Source: Eggerthellaceae bacterium
Lineage (GTDB): Bacteria > Actinomycetota > Coriobacteriia > Coriobacteriales > Eggerthellaceae
DNA: 64,000 nucleotides
Assembly (NCBI GenBank): GCA_017432445.1
Contig: JAFRJC010000137.1
Coordinates: forward strand, 203,548 to 267,547
Direction of reading: 5' to 3'
A program made the position numbers and the translations under genes. Position 1 is the stretch's first letter. Every line of letters begins with the position of its first letter. Of the stretch, positions 1 to 8,388 are shown piece after piece. Below the pieces are notes generated by a model that saw nothing but the letters and a program-made list of their open reading frames with translations, was not told where the DNA came from and did not search any database.

Positions 1-1
1 C

Positions 2-1564
2 TCGCCCGAGGCGTTGCTTTCCGGCGTAAGCAGGCAGCTGCAGCCAACTGAGCTTTTGTGGTATCGCCGTAGTTTCGAGGCGCCTAATCTGGGCGGGGGA
101 GAGCGGGTCATCCTCCATTTCCAGGCCGTCGACTACGCCTGTTCCGTGTATGTGAACAGGCAACATGCAGGGGTGCATGCGGGCGGTTATACGCCGTTTT
201 CGCTTGACATCACCGACTTGCTTGGCGAAGGGGGCAACGAGCTATCCGTCTGCGTTGCGGATTCGAGCGAGATGGGCGGGCGTTTGCGCGGCAAGCAGCG
301 TTTCGATCGTGGCGACATCTGGTATACGGCCCAAAGCGGCATCTGGCAAAGCGTATGGTACGAGGTGGTTCCCGCGGCTCATCTGAGCTCGATCGTGATC
401 GAGCCCGATGCAGCAACAGGTATCCTCTCGGTAGGTGCGCACGTGCAATTGGGAGAACCAGAGCTTGCGCTTCGCCTGGAGGTGTTGGATGGGGAAGGGC
501 GGCTTGTGGCGTCGGCGTGCGAGTCGCCACGCGAGACAACCTGTGCGATAGCCGTGCACATTCCCGACGTGCGCCCCTGGTCTCCAGACGATCCGTATCT
601 GTATTCGATACGTCTGGTGTACGGCGAAGACGTCGTGAACAGCTATTGCGGTTTCCGTAGCGTGGAGGTGCGCGATGATGAGCATGGCGTGAAGCGCCTG
701 TTCTTGAACGGAGAGCCGTTATTCATAAAGGGCGTGCTCGACCAGGCTTATTGGTCAGATGGCCTTATGACGGCGCCTTCCGACGAGGCGCTCGTGTTCG
801 ATATCGAGGCTATGCGCGCCGCTGGTTTCAACCTGATGCGCAAGCATATCAAGGTCGAGTCCTCTCGTTGGTATTACCACTGCGATAGGTTGGGCATGCT
901 CGTCTTGCAGGATATGGTCTGCGGCGGCGACCCGGAAATCAAGACGTGGCATTGGAGTTACAAGCCCACTCTGTTCAAGATCAGTTGGAATCATTACCGC
1001 GACGACACAGATGCCCACCGCGACAATCTCGGTTCGGGTGACGAGCGCTATCGGGAAGAATGGCGCTCGACATGCCGTGAGGTCATGCGCATCCTTGGCA
1101 ACCATCCCTGCATCATCTGCTGGTCGCTGTTCAACGAAGGCTGGGGCCAATTTAACGCAAAAGATGCCTGCGCCATGGCGCGCGCCCAGGATCCGACGCG
1201 CCCAATCGATGCCACCAGCGGTTGGTATGACCAGGGTTGCGGTGATTTCAACAGCGTGCACAATTACTTCCGCGACATGAAGGTCTGGCGCGACTGGCGC
1301 GGGCATCGGGCGTTCTTCGTCTCGGAATTCGGAGGATATACGCATAGGGTGGAAGGCCATAGCGCGCTTGAAGAGGCGTATGGCTACGAACTCTACGACG
1401 ATCTCGGCGAATGGAGGTCAGCTGTGCGCTCGTTGCTCGCACAGATGGATGCGCTCGAGCCCAAGGGGCTGGCCGGATACATTTACACGCAAGTCAGCGA
1501 TATCGAAGAAGAAACGAACGGCATTCTGACTTACGACCGTCGCGTGAACAAGCTCATGCCATAA
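2..1564 (+). CDS. Glycoside hydrolase family 2 (beta-galactosidase/glucuronidase type), 5' partial
   Basis: The reading frame is open from the first codon of the window, so the true start lies upstream; the first in-window initiation codon (TTG at 14) is simply an internal Leu. The N-terminal part is a jelly-roll sugar-binding domain, followed by an Ig-like domain and a TIM barrel. The barrel carries the GH2 acid/base Glu in NEGWG (codon 1136-1138) and the nucleophile Glu in SEFGG (codon 1325-1327). The family hydrolyses terminal beta-galactosides, glucuronides or mannosides, and the substrate cannot be told from sequence alone. There is no signal peptide in the visible part. It converges with the DUF4130 gene downstream. 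Confidence 0.9.
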   Translation, partial: SPEALLSGVSRQLQPTELLWYRRSFEAPNLGGGERVILHFQAVDYACSVYVNRQHAGVHAGGYTPFSLDITDLLGEGGNELSVCVADSSEMGGRLRGKQRFDRGDIWYTAQSGIWQSVWYEVVPAAHLSSIVIEPDAATGILSVGAHVQLGEPELALRLEVLDGEGRLVASACESPRETTCAIAVHIPDVRPWSPDDPYLYSIRLVYGEDVVNSYCGFRSVEVRDDEHGVKRLFLNGEPLFIKGVLDQAYWSDGLMTAPSDEALVFDIEAMRAAGFNLMRKHIKVESSRWYYHCDRLGMLVLQDMVCGGDPEIKTWHWSYKPTLFKISWNHYRDDTDAHRDNLGSGDERYREEWRSTCREVMRILGNHPCIICWSLFNEGWGQFNAKDACAMARAQDPTRPIDATSGWYDQGCGDFNSVHNYFRDMKVWRDWRGHRAFFVSEFGGYTHRVEGHSALEEAYGYELYDDLGEWRSAVRSLLAQMDALEPKGLAGYIYTQVSDIEEETNGILTYDRRVNKLMP

Positions 1565-1610
1565 GAGAAGCGGATTGACGAGTTGAGCCTGCGCTTTTCG
1601 CCTCGTTGCA

Positions 1611-2519
1611 TCAGGCGTTTTTCTGAAGCGCGCTCTTCGAAACGGGATGTAGTTCGGGAATATTCTTCCAAAGCCGGACGGGCATGAAATGACGGCGAAG
1701 TTCGGGATTGTAACGGGACGAGATGGAAAGCGAATCGTAGAACTGCTGCCAGAGCGCCTCGACGAAGGCGTCTTCGGCGCTGCGTGCGGGCACGTTAACC
1801 ACGTCATCGGCCACGAGGTACCATGTATTGCCGTCGTATACGCCGGATATGTGGTGCACCTCATCGAAGATGATGAACGGCTGAATGTTGAAGCGGGATG
1901 CGAAATGATTCATGACCAGCGGAACGACGTTTGCATTGGGGTTGCAGCGTGCAAACCAAACGCCGTTTTCGAGCTGTGAGAACCGAACGAACTGGCGCAT
2001 CCTCTCAGACTCTTTTACAACATGTTTTTCGAGCGCGACGAGGTCGGCCACGACGGGGTTTGACAGATCGTTGAGCGCGCTACGGCGTTTGTTTCGCTTT
2101 GGGCCGTCCATGACGTAGCGAATGAAACGGTACACGGCGATGCCAGTTTTCGGGTTGTCATTTGCTGCAGCGTACGCAATCGCACTGAATGCCTTTTTGC
2201 CGGCTTCGCGCTCCACGCCCCTGCGAACACGCAGGGCGCGTTCGTAGTCGGCAGAGACGAAAAACGAGGATTGCTCGAAGCGGGGTTGATAAGCCGCTTC
2301 GGGAACGATGTCTTCGGGGTCCTCATGACGGGAGTAGGCTTCGAACACGCAGCAGAGCAGGCCTTCTAGCGAGCCGTCGTAAAGGTAGGCCACCTGTTGC
2401 AGCGGTTCTCCGCGCAAATCCGAATAGGCGGAGGAGTTGGCTTGCGAGCAGCCTGTGCTGAGTCCAGAAGCGTGTGCGGTGTCGAGCCGAACAGCTTCGC
2501 CTGCTTTGGCCGCGTTCAT
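1611..2519 (-). CDS. DUF4130 / TIGR03915-type putative DNA metabolism protein
   Basis: This 302-residue protein opens its conserved domain with YLYDGSLEGLLCCVFEAY, the signature of the DUF4130 family that is nearly always encoded beside a radical-SAM protein of the TIGR03916 type. Its start overlaps the end of the upstream radical-SAM gene by four bases, which points to translational coupling. Members are sometimes fused to a uracil-DNA-glycosylase-like domain, which is why the pair is assigned to DNA modification or repair, but the reaction is unknown. The first ~25 residues have no family counterpart that I recognise, so the true start could be slightly downstream. Confidence 0.8.
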   Translation of the reverse strand: MNAAKAGEAVRLDTAHASGLSTGCSQANSSAYSDLRGEPLQQVAYLYDGSLEGLLCCVFEAYSRHEDPEDIVPEAAYQPRFEQSSFFVSADYERALRVRRGVEREAGKKAFSAIAYAAANDNPKTGIAVYRFIRYVMDGPKRNKRRSALNDLSNPVVADLVALEKHVVKESERMRQFVRFSQLENGVWFARCNPNANVVPLVMNHFASRFNIQPFIIFDEVHHISGVYDGNTWYLVADDVVNVPARSAEDAFVEALWQQFYDSLSISSRYNPELRRHFMPVRLWKNIPELHPVSKSALQKNA

Positions 2520-3859
2520 GCCGACGGCCTTTCGGGAATCTGTTGCAAATCGCTGAAGAGCGAGAGCTGGCCTGGAAGGACGCGATCGGCTCTGCGGCCA
2601 TGGCGCCCTCCTTCGATGGGTGCTGCGAGCAACGGGCGCAATGCTTCGCGCGTGAAAGAAACGCCCGCCCCGCCGTATACCCCGTTGCAGGTGAGAAAGT
2701 AGCGTGCCCGTTTGTACGCGATGCCGAGCTTACGCAGCTCGGACTCGCGCAAGGTGGTGGTGCGGCGCGCCTTGATGATGTTGCGCGCGCCGACCGGGCC
2801 TATTCCCGGAACTCTGAGAAGGACTTCCAGAGGGGCTTCGTTGACTTCGACGGGGAACAAGTCCAGATGGTTGAGTGCCCAATTGGCTTTCGGGTCCACG
2901 TCGGTTTCGAGGAAGGGGTGGGTTTCGTCGATGAGCTCGTCGGCACGGTATTGGTAAAACCTCATGAGCCAATCGGCTTGGTAGAGCCGATGCTCGCGGT
3001 TAAGTTGGACGGCATCGCCGGAGGGGAGTCGCGGGTCTTGGTTGACGGGCAGGTAAGCGCTGAAGAATACGCGTTTAAGCTGGTATGACTGATACAGAGC
3101 TGCTGAGAGGGTGAGTATTTGGTAGTCGCTTTCGGGGGTTGCGCCGACGATCATCTGCGTGGATTGCCCGGCTGGCGAGAAAGCCTCCTGTTTGCGCGCC
3201 ACGCGCACTTGCCGCTGGTAAAACGTGGGTTTGCGGCGTGCCAGCGCGCGGGTTTCGGCGTCTTCGGCGATGGAATCGCGTATCTGGCGCATGGGCGCCA
3301 AGATGTTCGCCTGTGACTTCTGCGGGGCGAGCAAAGCGAGGCTTTTCTGCGAGGGGAGTTCCAAATTGACGCTGAGGCGGTCAGCCAGGTGTCCCAGTTC
3401 ATCGATGAGCTGGGGCGCCGTGCCTGGAACGGCTTTAGCGTGGATGTAGCCCCGAAAACCGTACTCGTGTCGCAATATGCTAAGCGTGCGCACCATGAGC
3501 TCGGTCGTGTAATCGGGGGACTTGATCACTCCCGAGCTCAAGAACAGGCCTTCGATGTAGTTTCGCCGATAGAACTCGATGGTGAGGTCGGCCAGCTCGC
3601 GGGGCGTGAAGGCTGCGCGCGGCACGTCGTTGCTTCGGCGGCTGGCGCAATAGGCGCAATCGTAAATGCAGACGTTGGTGTAGAGGACTTTGAGCAGGCT
3701 TATGCAGCGTCCGTCGGGCGTGAAGCTGTGGCAAATGCCGCCTGAGCATGCGGAGCCGAGCTTCCCCTTCTGTGCGGAGCGCGAAGAGCCCGATGACGTG
3801 CAAGCCACGTCGTACTTTGCGGCATCGGCCAGGATATCCAGTTTCGTCATCAAGTCCAT
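2516..3859 (-). CDS. Radical SAM protein, putative DNA modification/repair (TIGR03916 type)
   Basis: The protein carries the radical-SAM cluster motif CIYDCAYC (CxxxCxxC), which binds a 4Fe-4S cluster and SAM. Near the C-terminus RVPGIGPVGARNII is a helix-hairpin-helix of the DNA-binding kind. Start choice: an ATG exists at 3934, but the family begins at the residues encoded from 3859 (MDLMTKLDILADAAKYD), so the shorter form of 447 residues is preferred. No strong Shine-Dalgarno sequence is seen for either start. It forms a coupled two-gene operon with the DUF4130 gene. The substrate is unknown; nucleic acid is inferred from the HhH motif and the partner. Confidence 0.82.
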   Translation of the reverse strand: MDLMTKLDILADAAKYDVACTSSGSSRSAQKGKLGSACSGGICHSFTPDGRCISLLKVLYTNVCIYDCAYCASRRSNDVPRAAFTPRELADLTIEFYRRNYIEGLFLSSGVIKSPDYTTELMVRTLSILRHEYGFRGYIHAKAVPGTAPQLIDELGHLADRLSVNLELPSQKSLALLAPQKSQANILAPMRQIRDSIAEDAETRALARRKPTFYQRQVRVARKQEAFSPAGQSTQMIVGATPESDYQILTLSAALYQSYQLKRVFFSAYLPVNQDPRLPSGDAVQLNREHRLYQADWLMRFYQYRADELIDETHPFLETDVDPKANWALNHLDLFPVEVNEAPLEVLLRVPGIGPVGARNIIKARRTTTLRESELRKLGIAYKRARYFLTCNGVYGGAGVSFTREALRPLLAAPIEGGRHGRRADRVLPGQLSLFSDLQQIPERPSA

Positions 3860-3960
3860 GCGTACGTCCGTTCGCTCAGATAAATCAATAGTAAACAAAC
3901 ACCCGTTCGCTGTCAATGACGGCTGTGCTATCATGTCGATTTATACGAAGACGCTGATTT

Positions 3961-4145
3961 GTTTCCTGCATGCGAGCCCAAGCGGTCGCGCAGACCCGCA
4001 CGAGTTAACCGCTCGTCGCTCCTGGTGCGGCAGCTGCGGAACTCGCCGCCTTCGGCGGCTCAGACAGTCCTCGCTCCCGCCGCACCAGAGCTCCTCACAA
4101 CTCGTGAGGGTTTGCGCGACCGCTTGGGCCCCGTATGCAGGAAAC
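3961..4145. repeat. Large nested inverted repeat (about 185 bp)
   Basis: The outer arms 3961-4006 and 4099-4145 are inverted copies with only a few mismatches over about 46 bases. Nested inside are a second pair (CTGGTGCGGC at 4022-4031 against its complement at 4079-4088) and a tight GC hairpin (GCCGCC-TTC-GGCGGC, 4045-4059). It fills the gap between two divergent genes. It looks like a MITE- or REP-type palindromic element; no transposase is adjacent. Confidence 0.8.
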
Positions 4146-4171
4146 GCCTGTGTTGAGTAGGGGAGTTTCAT

Positions 4172-4819
4172 ATGGCAATACGGGCCATTCTGTTTGACAA
4201 CGACGGCACCTTGGTCGACACGCACGACCTCATACTCTCGAGCATGCGCCACACCGTCAACGATGTGTTCGGGCTCAATTTGCCCGACTCGCGGCTCATG
4301 GCAAAGGTTGGCATCCCCCTTGCCGATCAGATGATGGATTTCGCAACCGACATCTCGCAGCGCGATGAGATGCTGCGCGTGTACCGCGAGCACAACCATG
4401 CGCACCATGATGCTGCCATAACGGCTTTCCCCGGCGTGGTGGAAGGATTGCGCACGCTGTCAGAAGCGGGTTTCGCCATGGGCGTAGTCACTTCGAAGCG
4501 TGCTCCTCTCGCGACACGCGGGCTTCAGATTACCGGTGCCTGGCCTTATCTCGACTGCCTTGTAGGCCCCGATGAATGTCCAAAGGCAAAACCCGATCCC
4601 GATCCCATCCTAGTGGGCGCAAACCTGCTGGGCGTTCCTGCTGGGGATTGCGCTTATGTGGGGGACAGCCCGTTCGACATCCATGCGGGCAACGCGGCTG
4701 GCTGCATGACCGTCGCCGCCCTGTGGGGCATGTTCTCGCGTGAGGAACTCCTGGCAGAAGAGCCGGATTACAGCTGCAATACGTTTGCGGAGTTCGTCGA
4801 TCTGATGATGGGACTGTAA
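4172..4819 (+). CDS. HAD-superfamily phosphatase (phosphoglycolate phosphatase-like)
   Basis: This 215-residue protein has all HAD motifs: DNDGTLVDT at residues 9-17 (nucleophile and general-acid Asp), the TSKR segment (motif II), a Lys in KAKPDPDP (motif III) and GDSPFDI (motif IV). The helical cap after motif I is the Gph/PpaX type. The family dephosphorylates phosphoglycolate, pyrophosphate or other small phosphates, and the substrate here is open. AGGGGAG sits just upstream of the ATG at 4172. It appears to be a single-gene unit, with a strong inverted repeat (4857-4932) after its stop. Confidence 0.85.
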   Translation: MAIRAILFDNDGTLVDTHDLILSSMRHTVNDVFGLNLPDSRLMAKVGIPLADQMMDFATDISQRDEMLRVYREHNHAHHDAAITAFPGVVEGLRTLSEAGFAMGVVTSKRAPLATRGLQITGAWPYLDCLVGPDECPKAKPDPDPILVGANLLGVPAGDCAYVGDSPFDIHAGNAAGCMTVAALWGMFSREELLAEEPDYSCNTFAEFVDLMMGL

Positions 4820-4856
4820 AAGGAAACGTCGGCGCGGAGCTGGCATGATGCAAAAC

Positions 4857-4932
4857 AGAGCCCCCGAGCTTATCCCATCTGCGTGGTGCGATTTGCCTGC
4901 GTTCGGGCAAATGGGACAAGCTCGGAGGCTCT
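4857..4932. repeat. Inverted repeat, 22-nt arms, terminator-like
   Basis: The arms 4857-4878 and 4911-4932 pair with two mismatches, and the loop holds a second short stem (ATTTGCC against GGCAAAT). It lies between the convergent HAD gene and the winged-helix regulator region. On the minus strand it is followed by a short T-run (CTGTTTTGC), so it may end transcription there, or belong to the palindromic element class seen elsewhere. Confidence 0.6.
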
Positions 4933-4960
4933 GGGTGGGGATGAAGCGGCGGGTTCCCCG

Positions 4961-5143
4961 TTAGATATGCGATTGTCCGCCGCGTAATCTTGGCCGAGCT
5001 TGTCGCGGCTGGCTCGGCCTCGTGAGTGTGTCAAATTTCTTGCGCAGGCTCGAATACCCGCTTTCGTTTGAGATGAAGGGACAGAACGGTTCGGGCTGCA
5101 GCCTGGGCTTCCCGGCGAAAATGCGCTTGTTCGACATCGCCAT
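4961..5143 (-). CDS. Small hypothetical protein (60 aa)
   Basis: An ATG at 5143 opens a 60-codon frame (MAMSNKRIFAGKPRLQP...) immediately after the stop of the winged-helix regulator, with AGGAAA about 14 bases upstream. The product is basic and Pro/Arg-rich with no domain I recognise. The position suggests the second gene of a two-gene unit, but it may be a chance frame or the remnant of a longer gene. Conservation between relatives would decide. Confidence 0.3.
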   Translation of the reverse strand: MAMSNKRIFAGKPRLQPEPFCPFISNESGYSSLRKKFDTLTRPSQPRQARPRLRGGQSHI

Positions 5144-5156
5144 GTCCGTACGTTTC

Positions 5157-5483
5157 CTACATCTCGTCGTGCTCTTCGGCCTGTGAATCTGCCAAGCCCT
5201 CGAGCATTCCAATATGCCGTACCACTTCTGCACCGAGCGGTGTGACGGTGTATCCGCTGCGCGCCCGGTACTTTTGAATGCACCCCGATGCGACGAGCGA
5301 TTGCATCAGGGGATTGAGCTTTCCCTTGCTGACATGGAAAAGCTCCGCAATCTCCTCCTGGCTTTCGCGCACCCGCTTCCCGCCCAGCGTGTCGGCTTGC
5401 AACTCCGAGAGCAAGCACAACAGCCGAAACGAGTCCGAGGTGAACAGGTTCACCAGACCCCGTTGTCCGTTTAAGTAGTCCAT
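5157..5483 (-). CDS. Winged-helix/MarR-like transcriptional regulator (small)
   Basis: This 108-residue protein has a helix-turn-helix around QEEIAELFHVSKGKLNPLMQSLV and a following wing-like segment (SGCIQKYRARSGYTVTPLG), as in small single-domain regulators. The acidic C-terminus has no recognised role. No ribosome binding site is visible before the ATG at 5483. A TATAGT -10-like box ends only ten bases before it, so the mRNA leader is very short if that box is used. The target is unknown; the AT-rich 5484-5560 stretch upstream is the natural place for an autoregulatory site. Confidence 0.65.
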   Translation of the reverse strand: MDYLNGQRGLVNLFTSDSFRLLCLLSELQADTLGGKRVRESQEEIAELFHVSKGKLNPLMQSLVASGCIQKYRARSGYTVTPLGAEVVRHIGMLEGLADSQAEEHDEM

Positions 5484-5881
5484 TTATCAAAATACTATAC
5501 TCTAATAAATCGAAAAATAAAGAAATTAGATTAAAAAAAATTAGACTAATTTGAAAAAGAGGGGACTTCGGCACAAAAAGCCTGGTCACGAATTATGGCT
5601 GCCTTGTGGGTATTGAAGACCTTATGAATTAGATATCAAGTATGTGAAGACGCCTTGAGCTGGTGATTTGCGAATCCTATGGCGATTCGTTGTACAGCTC
5701 GTCGAGCGTATTTGTGCAAAGTGTCCCCATTCGAGGGTATGTGATATTCGGCCCGTATCCTTGGAATCACCGATTGGGCGGTTGCGCTGCCTGAGCGCGC
5801 AACCCAAACGCACGGCAAACTCGGATCACGGGATGCCGGACCAAAACGGCCGGCATCCCACCCAATCGGCGAAAGGATTTT
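5484..5881. other. Intergenic region with AT-rich promoter stretch and cruciform-like repeat
   Basis: No gene is supported in these ~400 bases. Positions 5484-5560 are strongly AT-rich and probably hold the regulator's promoter. Positions 5770-5869 form a cruciform-like element: outer arms CCGATTGGG (5770-5778) and CCCAATCGG (5861-5869) enclose two perfect hairpins, GGTTGCGC/GCGCAACC and GGGATGCCGG/CCGGCATCCC (5830-5839 and 5850-5859). Confidence 0.6.
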
Positions 5882-6748
5882 ATGCATAGTACAAAAAGAG
5901 CCATGCTCTGGATTACCGTTGCGCTGTGTTTGGCGCTTTCCCCGATAAGCGCTTTCGCCGCAGATGCATCGGTTCATGCCGGCGGTATCGAAACCAATCC
6001 GGTTTCAGCCGATTCAGGCGAAGACGTTTCCAAGGATTCCTCTGCTAGCTCTGAGGAAGGTTCTTCCGAGGACGAATCGGCAGAAACTGACGATTCAGCG
6101 GCCGATGAAGAGAAGCGACTCGAGGATGAGAAACAGCTCCAAGCCGAAAAGGAGCAACGCGAAGAAGTTCAGGCAAGCCTGAAGGAAGAGCTCGAGGAGA
6201 TCGAGGCCGAGAAGCAGGAGAAGGCCGAAAAGCAAGCCAAGCAGGGTAATAAGCAAAAGAAGGCGGTCAAGCTCCTCACGGTTCAGGAGACCGACAAGGT
6301 GCTCGGATACGAGCGCTCGGCAATCAAGCAGATCGGCACCCAGGAACAGACCGGCCACACCATTTGCTGCCCGTCGTTTTCCTGCGCCTATGGTGACGCT
6401 GTGATCGATGGCACCATCCATGACCATTCGTATTACACCTGCAGCTGTTGCACATGGAACGATTGGGGCACAGGCTCCTCGGTTGGCCGTAGCTTGGGTT
6501 CCAGCGAAGAACTGCTGCGCGAGGCATATGACCAGATTTCGGACGGCAAGCCGACGGTCATTCACGTGGCTGGTTATGGTTCAGGTGAGCATTGGATCTG
6601 CCTCATCGGCTACAAGAATGCCGAAAACCCCGACAGCCTCTCGCTTGACAACTTCGTCGCGCTTGATCCTTGGGATGGCGCTGAAATCACTGCGAGCGAA
6701 CGCTATTCGCTTTACGGCGACGGCTGCGAGCATATTTCGAGCCGATAA
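5882..6748 (+). CDS. Secreted protein with charged coiled coil and C39-like peptidase domain
   Basis: This 288-residue protein starts with a clear signal peptide (residues 1-26, ending ISAFAADA). An Asp/Glu/Ser-rich and then Lys/Glu-rich stretch (about 40-135) predicted to form a coiled coil follows. The C-terminal ~145 residues look like a papain-type C39_2 domain: a Cys-rich entry (HTICCPSFSCAYGDA), then HWICLIGY and FVALDPWDG, matching the family's His and Asp regions. AAAGGA precedes the ATG. It is probably exported and surface-associated. The extra Cys residues (YTCSCCTW) are unusual and may bind metal or form disulfides. Enzymatic activity is inference. Confidence 0.7.
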   Translation: MHSTKRAMLWITVALCLALSPISAFAADASVHAGGIETNPVSADSGEDVSKDSSASSEEGSSEDESAETDDSAADEEKRLEDEKQLQAEKEQREEVQASLKEELEEIEAEKQEKAEKQAKQGNKQKKAVKLLTVQETDKVLGYERSAIKQIGTQEQTGHTICCPSFSCAYGDAVIDGTIHDHSYYTCSCCTWNDWGTGSSVGRSLGSSEELLREAYDQISDGKPTVIHVAGYGSGEHWICLIGYKNAENPDSLSLDNFVALDPWDGAEITASERYSLYGDGCEHISSR

Positions 6749-6758
6749 GAACGGTGGA

Positions 6759-8183
6759 CTATTCCTTGCCGTTCCAGCAGTAAGTACAAATCTTTTCGCG
6801 GTCGATACCGATGGCTTCCAGCATGCCGTCGAGCGTCTGGTAGCTCAAGCTGTCGAAACCCATATCCTCGCAAATGGTCTTGACAAGGCACTTGCCGCGT
6901 TCGGTCGACGGGTTGCTGTATTCATCGAGGTGCATCGCGCCCTCGTCACCCTCAAGTTTGTGCACCACGCGTCGTGCGAGCAGATCCATGACGGACCTGT
7001 TGCGCGAGAACGTGAGGTATTTGCAGCCGAACATGATGGGCGGGCAGGCGCTACGCATATGAACTTCGGTGGCACCTGATTCGTACAAGAATTCGACAGT
7101 GTTCTGGAGCTGCGTGCCGCGCACGATCGAATCGTCGACGAAAAGCAGCTTCTTGCCTTGGATGAGCTCCGGCACGGGAACTTGCTTCATCGTTGCCACG
7201 CGATTGCGCATCTCCTGGTTGGCGGGCATGAACGAGCGCGGCCAGGTGGGCGTGTACTTGATGAAAGGCCGGCCGAAAGGCATGCCAGACTCGTGCGCAT
7301 AACCGATTGCGTGGGGTGTGCCCGAATCGGGTACGCCGGCTACATAGTCAACTTCGGGAAGCTCGCCGCGCAGACGTTCGTCCCTGGCCATGATGGCGCC
7401 GTTCCGATAACGCATGACCTCGACGTTTTCGCCCTCGTAGTTGGAGTTGGGGTATCCGTAGTATACCCACAGGAAAGCGCAGATCTTCATGTTGTCGCCT
7501 GCGGGCGCCAGTGTCTCGAACCCTTCGGCGGTCAAGCGCACGATTTCTCCGGGGCCGAGCTCGTAGGTGTCCTCGTAACCCAGCTTATGGTAGGCAAACG
7601 ATTCGAACGAAACGCAGTAGCCTTCGGCGTCGCGGCCGATAAGCACTGGAAGACGGCCCATCTTGTCGCGTGCGGCATAGATGGAGCCTGTGGCGTCCAT
7701 GACGAGCAAAGTCAAGGAACCATCGATTTCCTCTTGGGCGAATTGGATGCCCGAAACGAAATCCTTTTGGCGGTTGATGAGCGCTGCCACGAGCTCAGTC
7801 GTGTTAACCCCGCCCGAAGACATGGCGGTAAACTGATGCTTGCCGTCGCTAAGATAACGCTCGACCAGCTCGTCGGCATTGTTGATGCAGCCGACTGTCG
7901 TGATGGCGAACACGCCCAGATGCGAGCGCATGAGCAGGGGCTGCGGGTCGGTGTCCGAAATGCAGCCTATTCCGCAATTGCCATGGAAACCGGGCAGGTC
8001 ATCCTCAAAGCGCGTGCGGAACGGTGTGTTCTCAATAGAGTGGATTTCGCGCTGGAACGCCCCATTGCCGTCGTAAAAGATAAGGCCCGCACGACGAGTC
8101 CCCAGGTGCGAGTGGTAGTCGACCCCAAAGAACACGTCATAGACCACATCGCGTTTCGATGCGGCGCCAAAAAAACCGCCCAT
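6759..8183 (-). CDS. purF: Amidophosphoribosyltransferase (PurF-type) lacking the N-terminal catalytic Cys
   Basis: This 474-residue protein has the class II glutamine amidotransferase fold followed by a phosphoribosyltransferase domain with the PRPP loop LLFVDDSIVRGTQ. PurF makes 5-phosphoribosylamine from PRPP and glutamine in purine synthesis. Here the protein begins MGGFFGAAS: the Cys expected right after the initiator Met, which is the glutaminase nucleophile, is replaced by Gly. The start is secure because GGAAGAGGAATT precedes the ATG. It may use ammonia, or be a paralogue with a different role. It stands alone, convergent with the C39-like gene and divergent from the subtilase. Confidence 0.85.
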   Translation of the reverse strand: MGGFFGAASKRDVVYDVFFGVDYHSHLGTRRAGLIFYDGNGAFQREIHSIENTPFRTRFEDDLPGFHGNCGIGCISDTDPQPLLMRSHLGVFAITTVGCINNADELVERYLSDGKHQFTAMSSGGVNTTELVAALINRQKDFVSGIQFAQEEIDGSLTLLVMDATGSIYAARDKMGRLPVLIGRDAEGYCVSFESFAYHKLGYEDTYELGPGEIVRLTAEGFETLAPAGDNMKICAFLWVYYGYPNSNYEGENVEVMRYRNGAIMARDERLRGELPEVDYVAGVPDSGTPHAIGYAHESGMPFGRPFIKYTPTWPRSFMPANQEMRNRVATMKQVPVPELIQGKKLLFVDDSIVRGTQLQNTVEFLYESGATEVHMRSACPPIMFGCKYLTFSRNRSVMDLLARRVVHKLEGDEGAMHLDEYSNPSTERGKCLVKTICEDMGFDSLSYQTLDGMLEAIGIDREKICTYCWNGKE

Positions 8184-8388
8184 AATTCCTCTTCCGATTC
8201 AAGCCTAGCCATTTACCTCAGTATATAACGACGCCAATAGCCTGCTTGGAAAGAATACGGAAATACCGTCGGGCCTTTGTGACGAAATTCGATAATCAGG
8301 CGTTTATGTGGTGAAATATAGCCACCTCCCGTTGGGGTATCATGTTTCGACTGTGTTTCTGTGGACAACAGATTGGAAAGGAGCCCAG

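Noticed and set aside
3941..4408. Frames across the nested palindrome before the HAD gene
   Set aside because: They run through the inverted repeat and into the HAD gene in antisense, with no domain or start signal.
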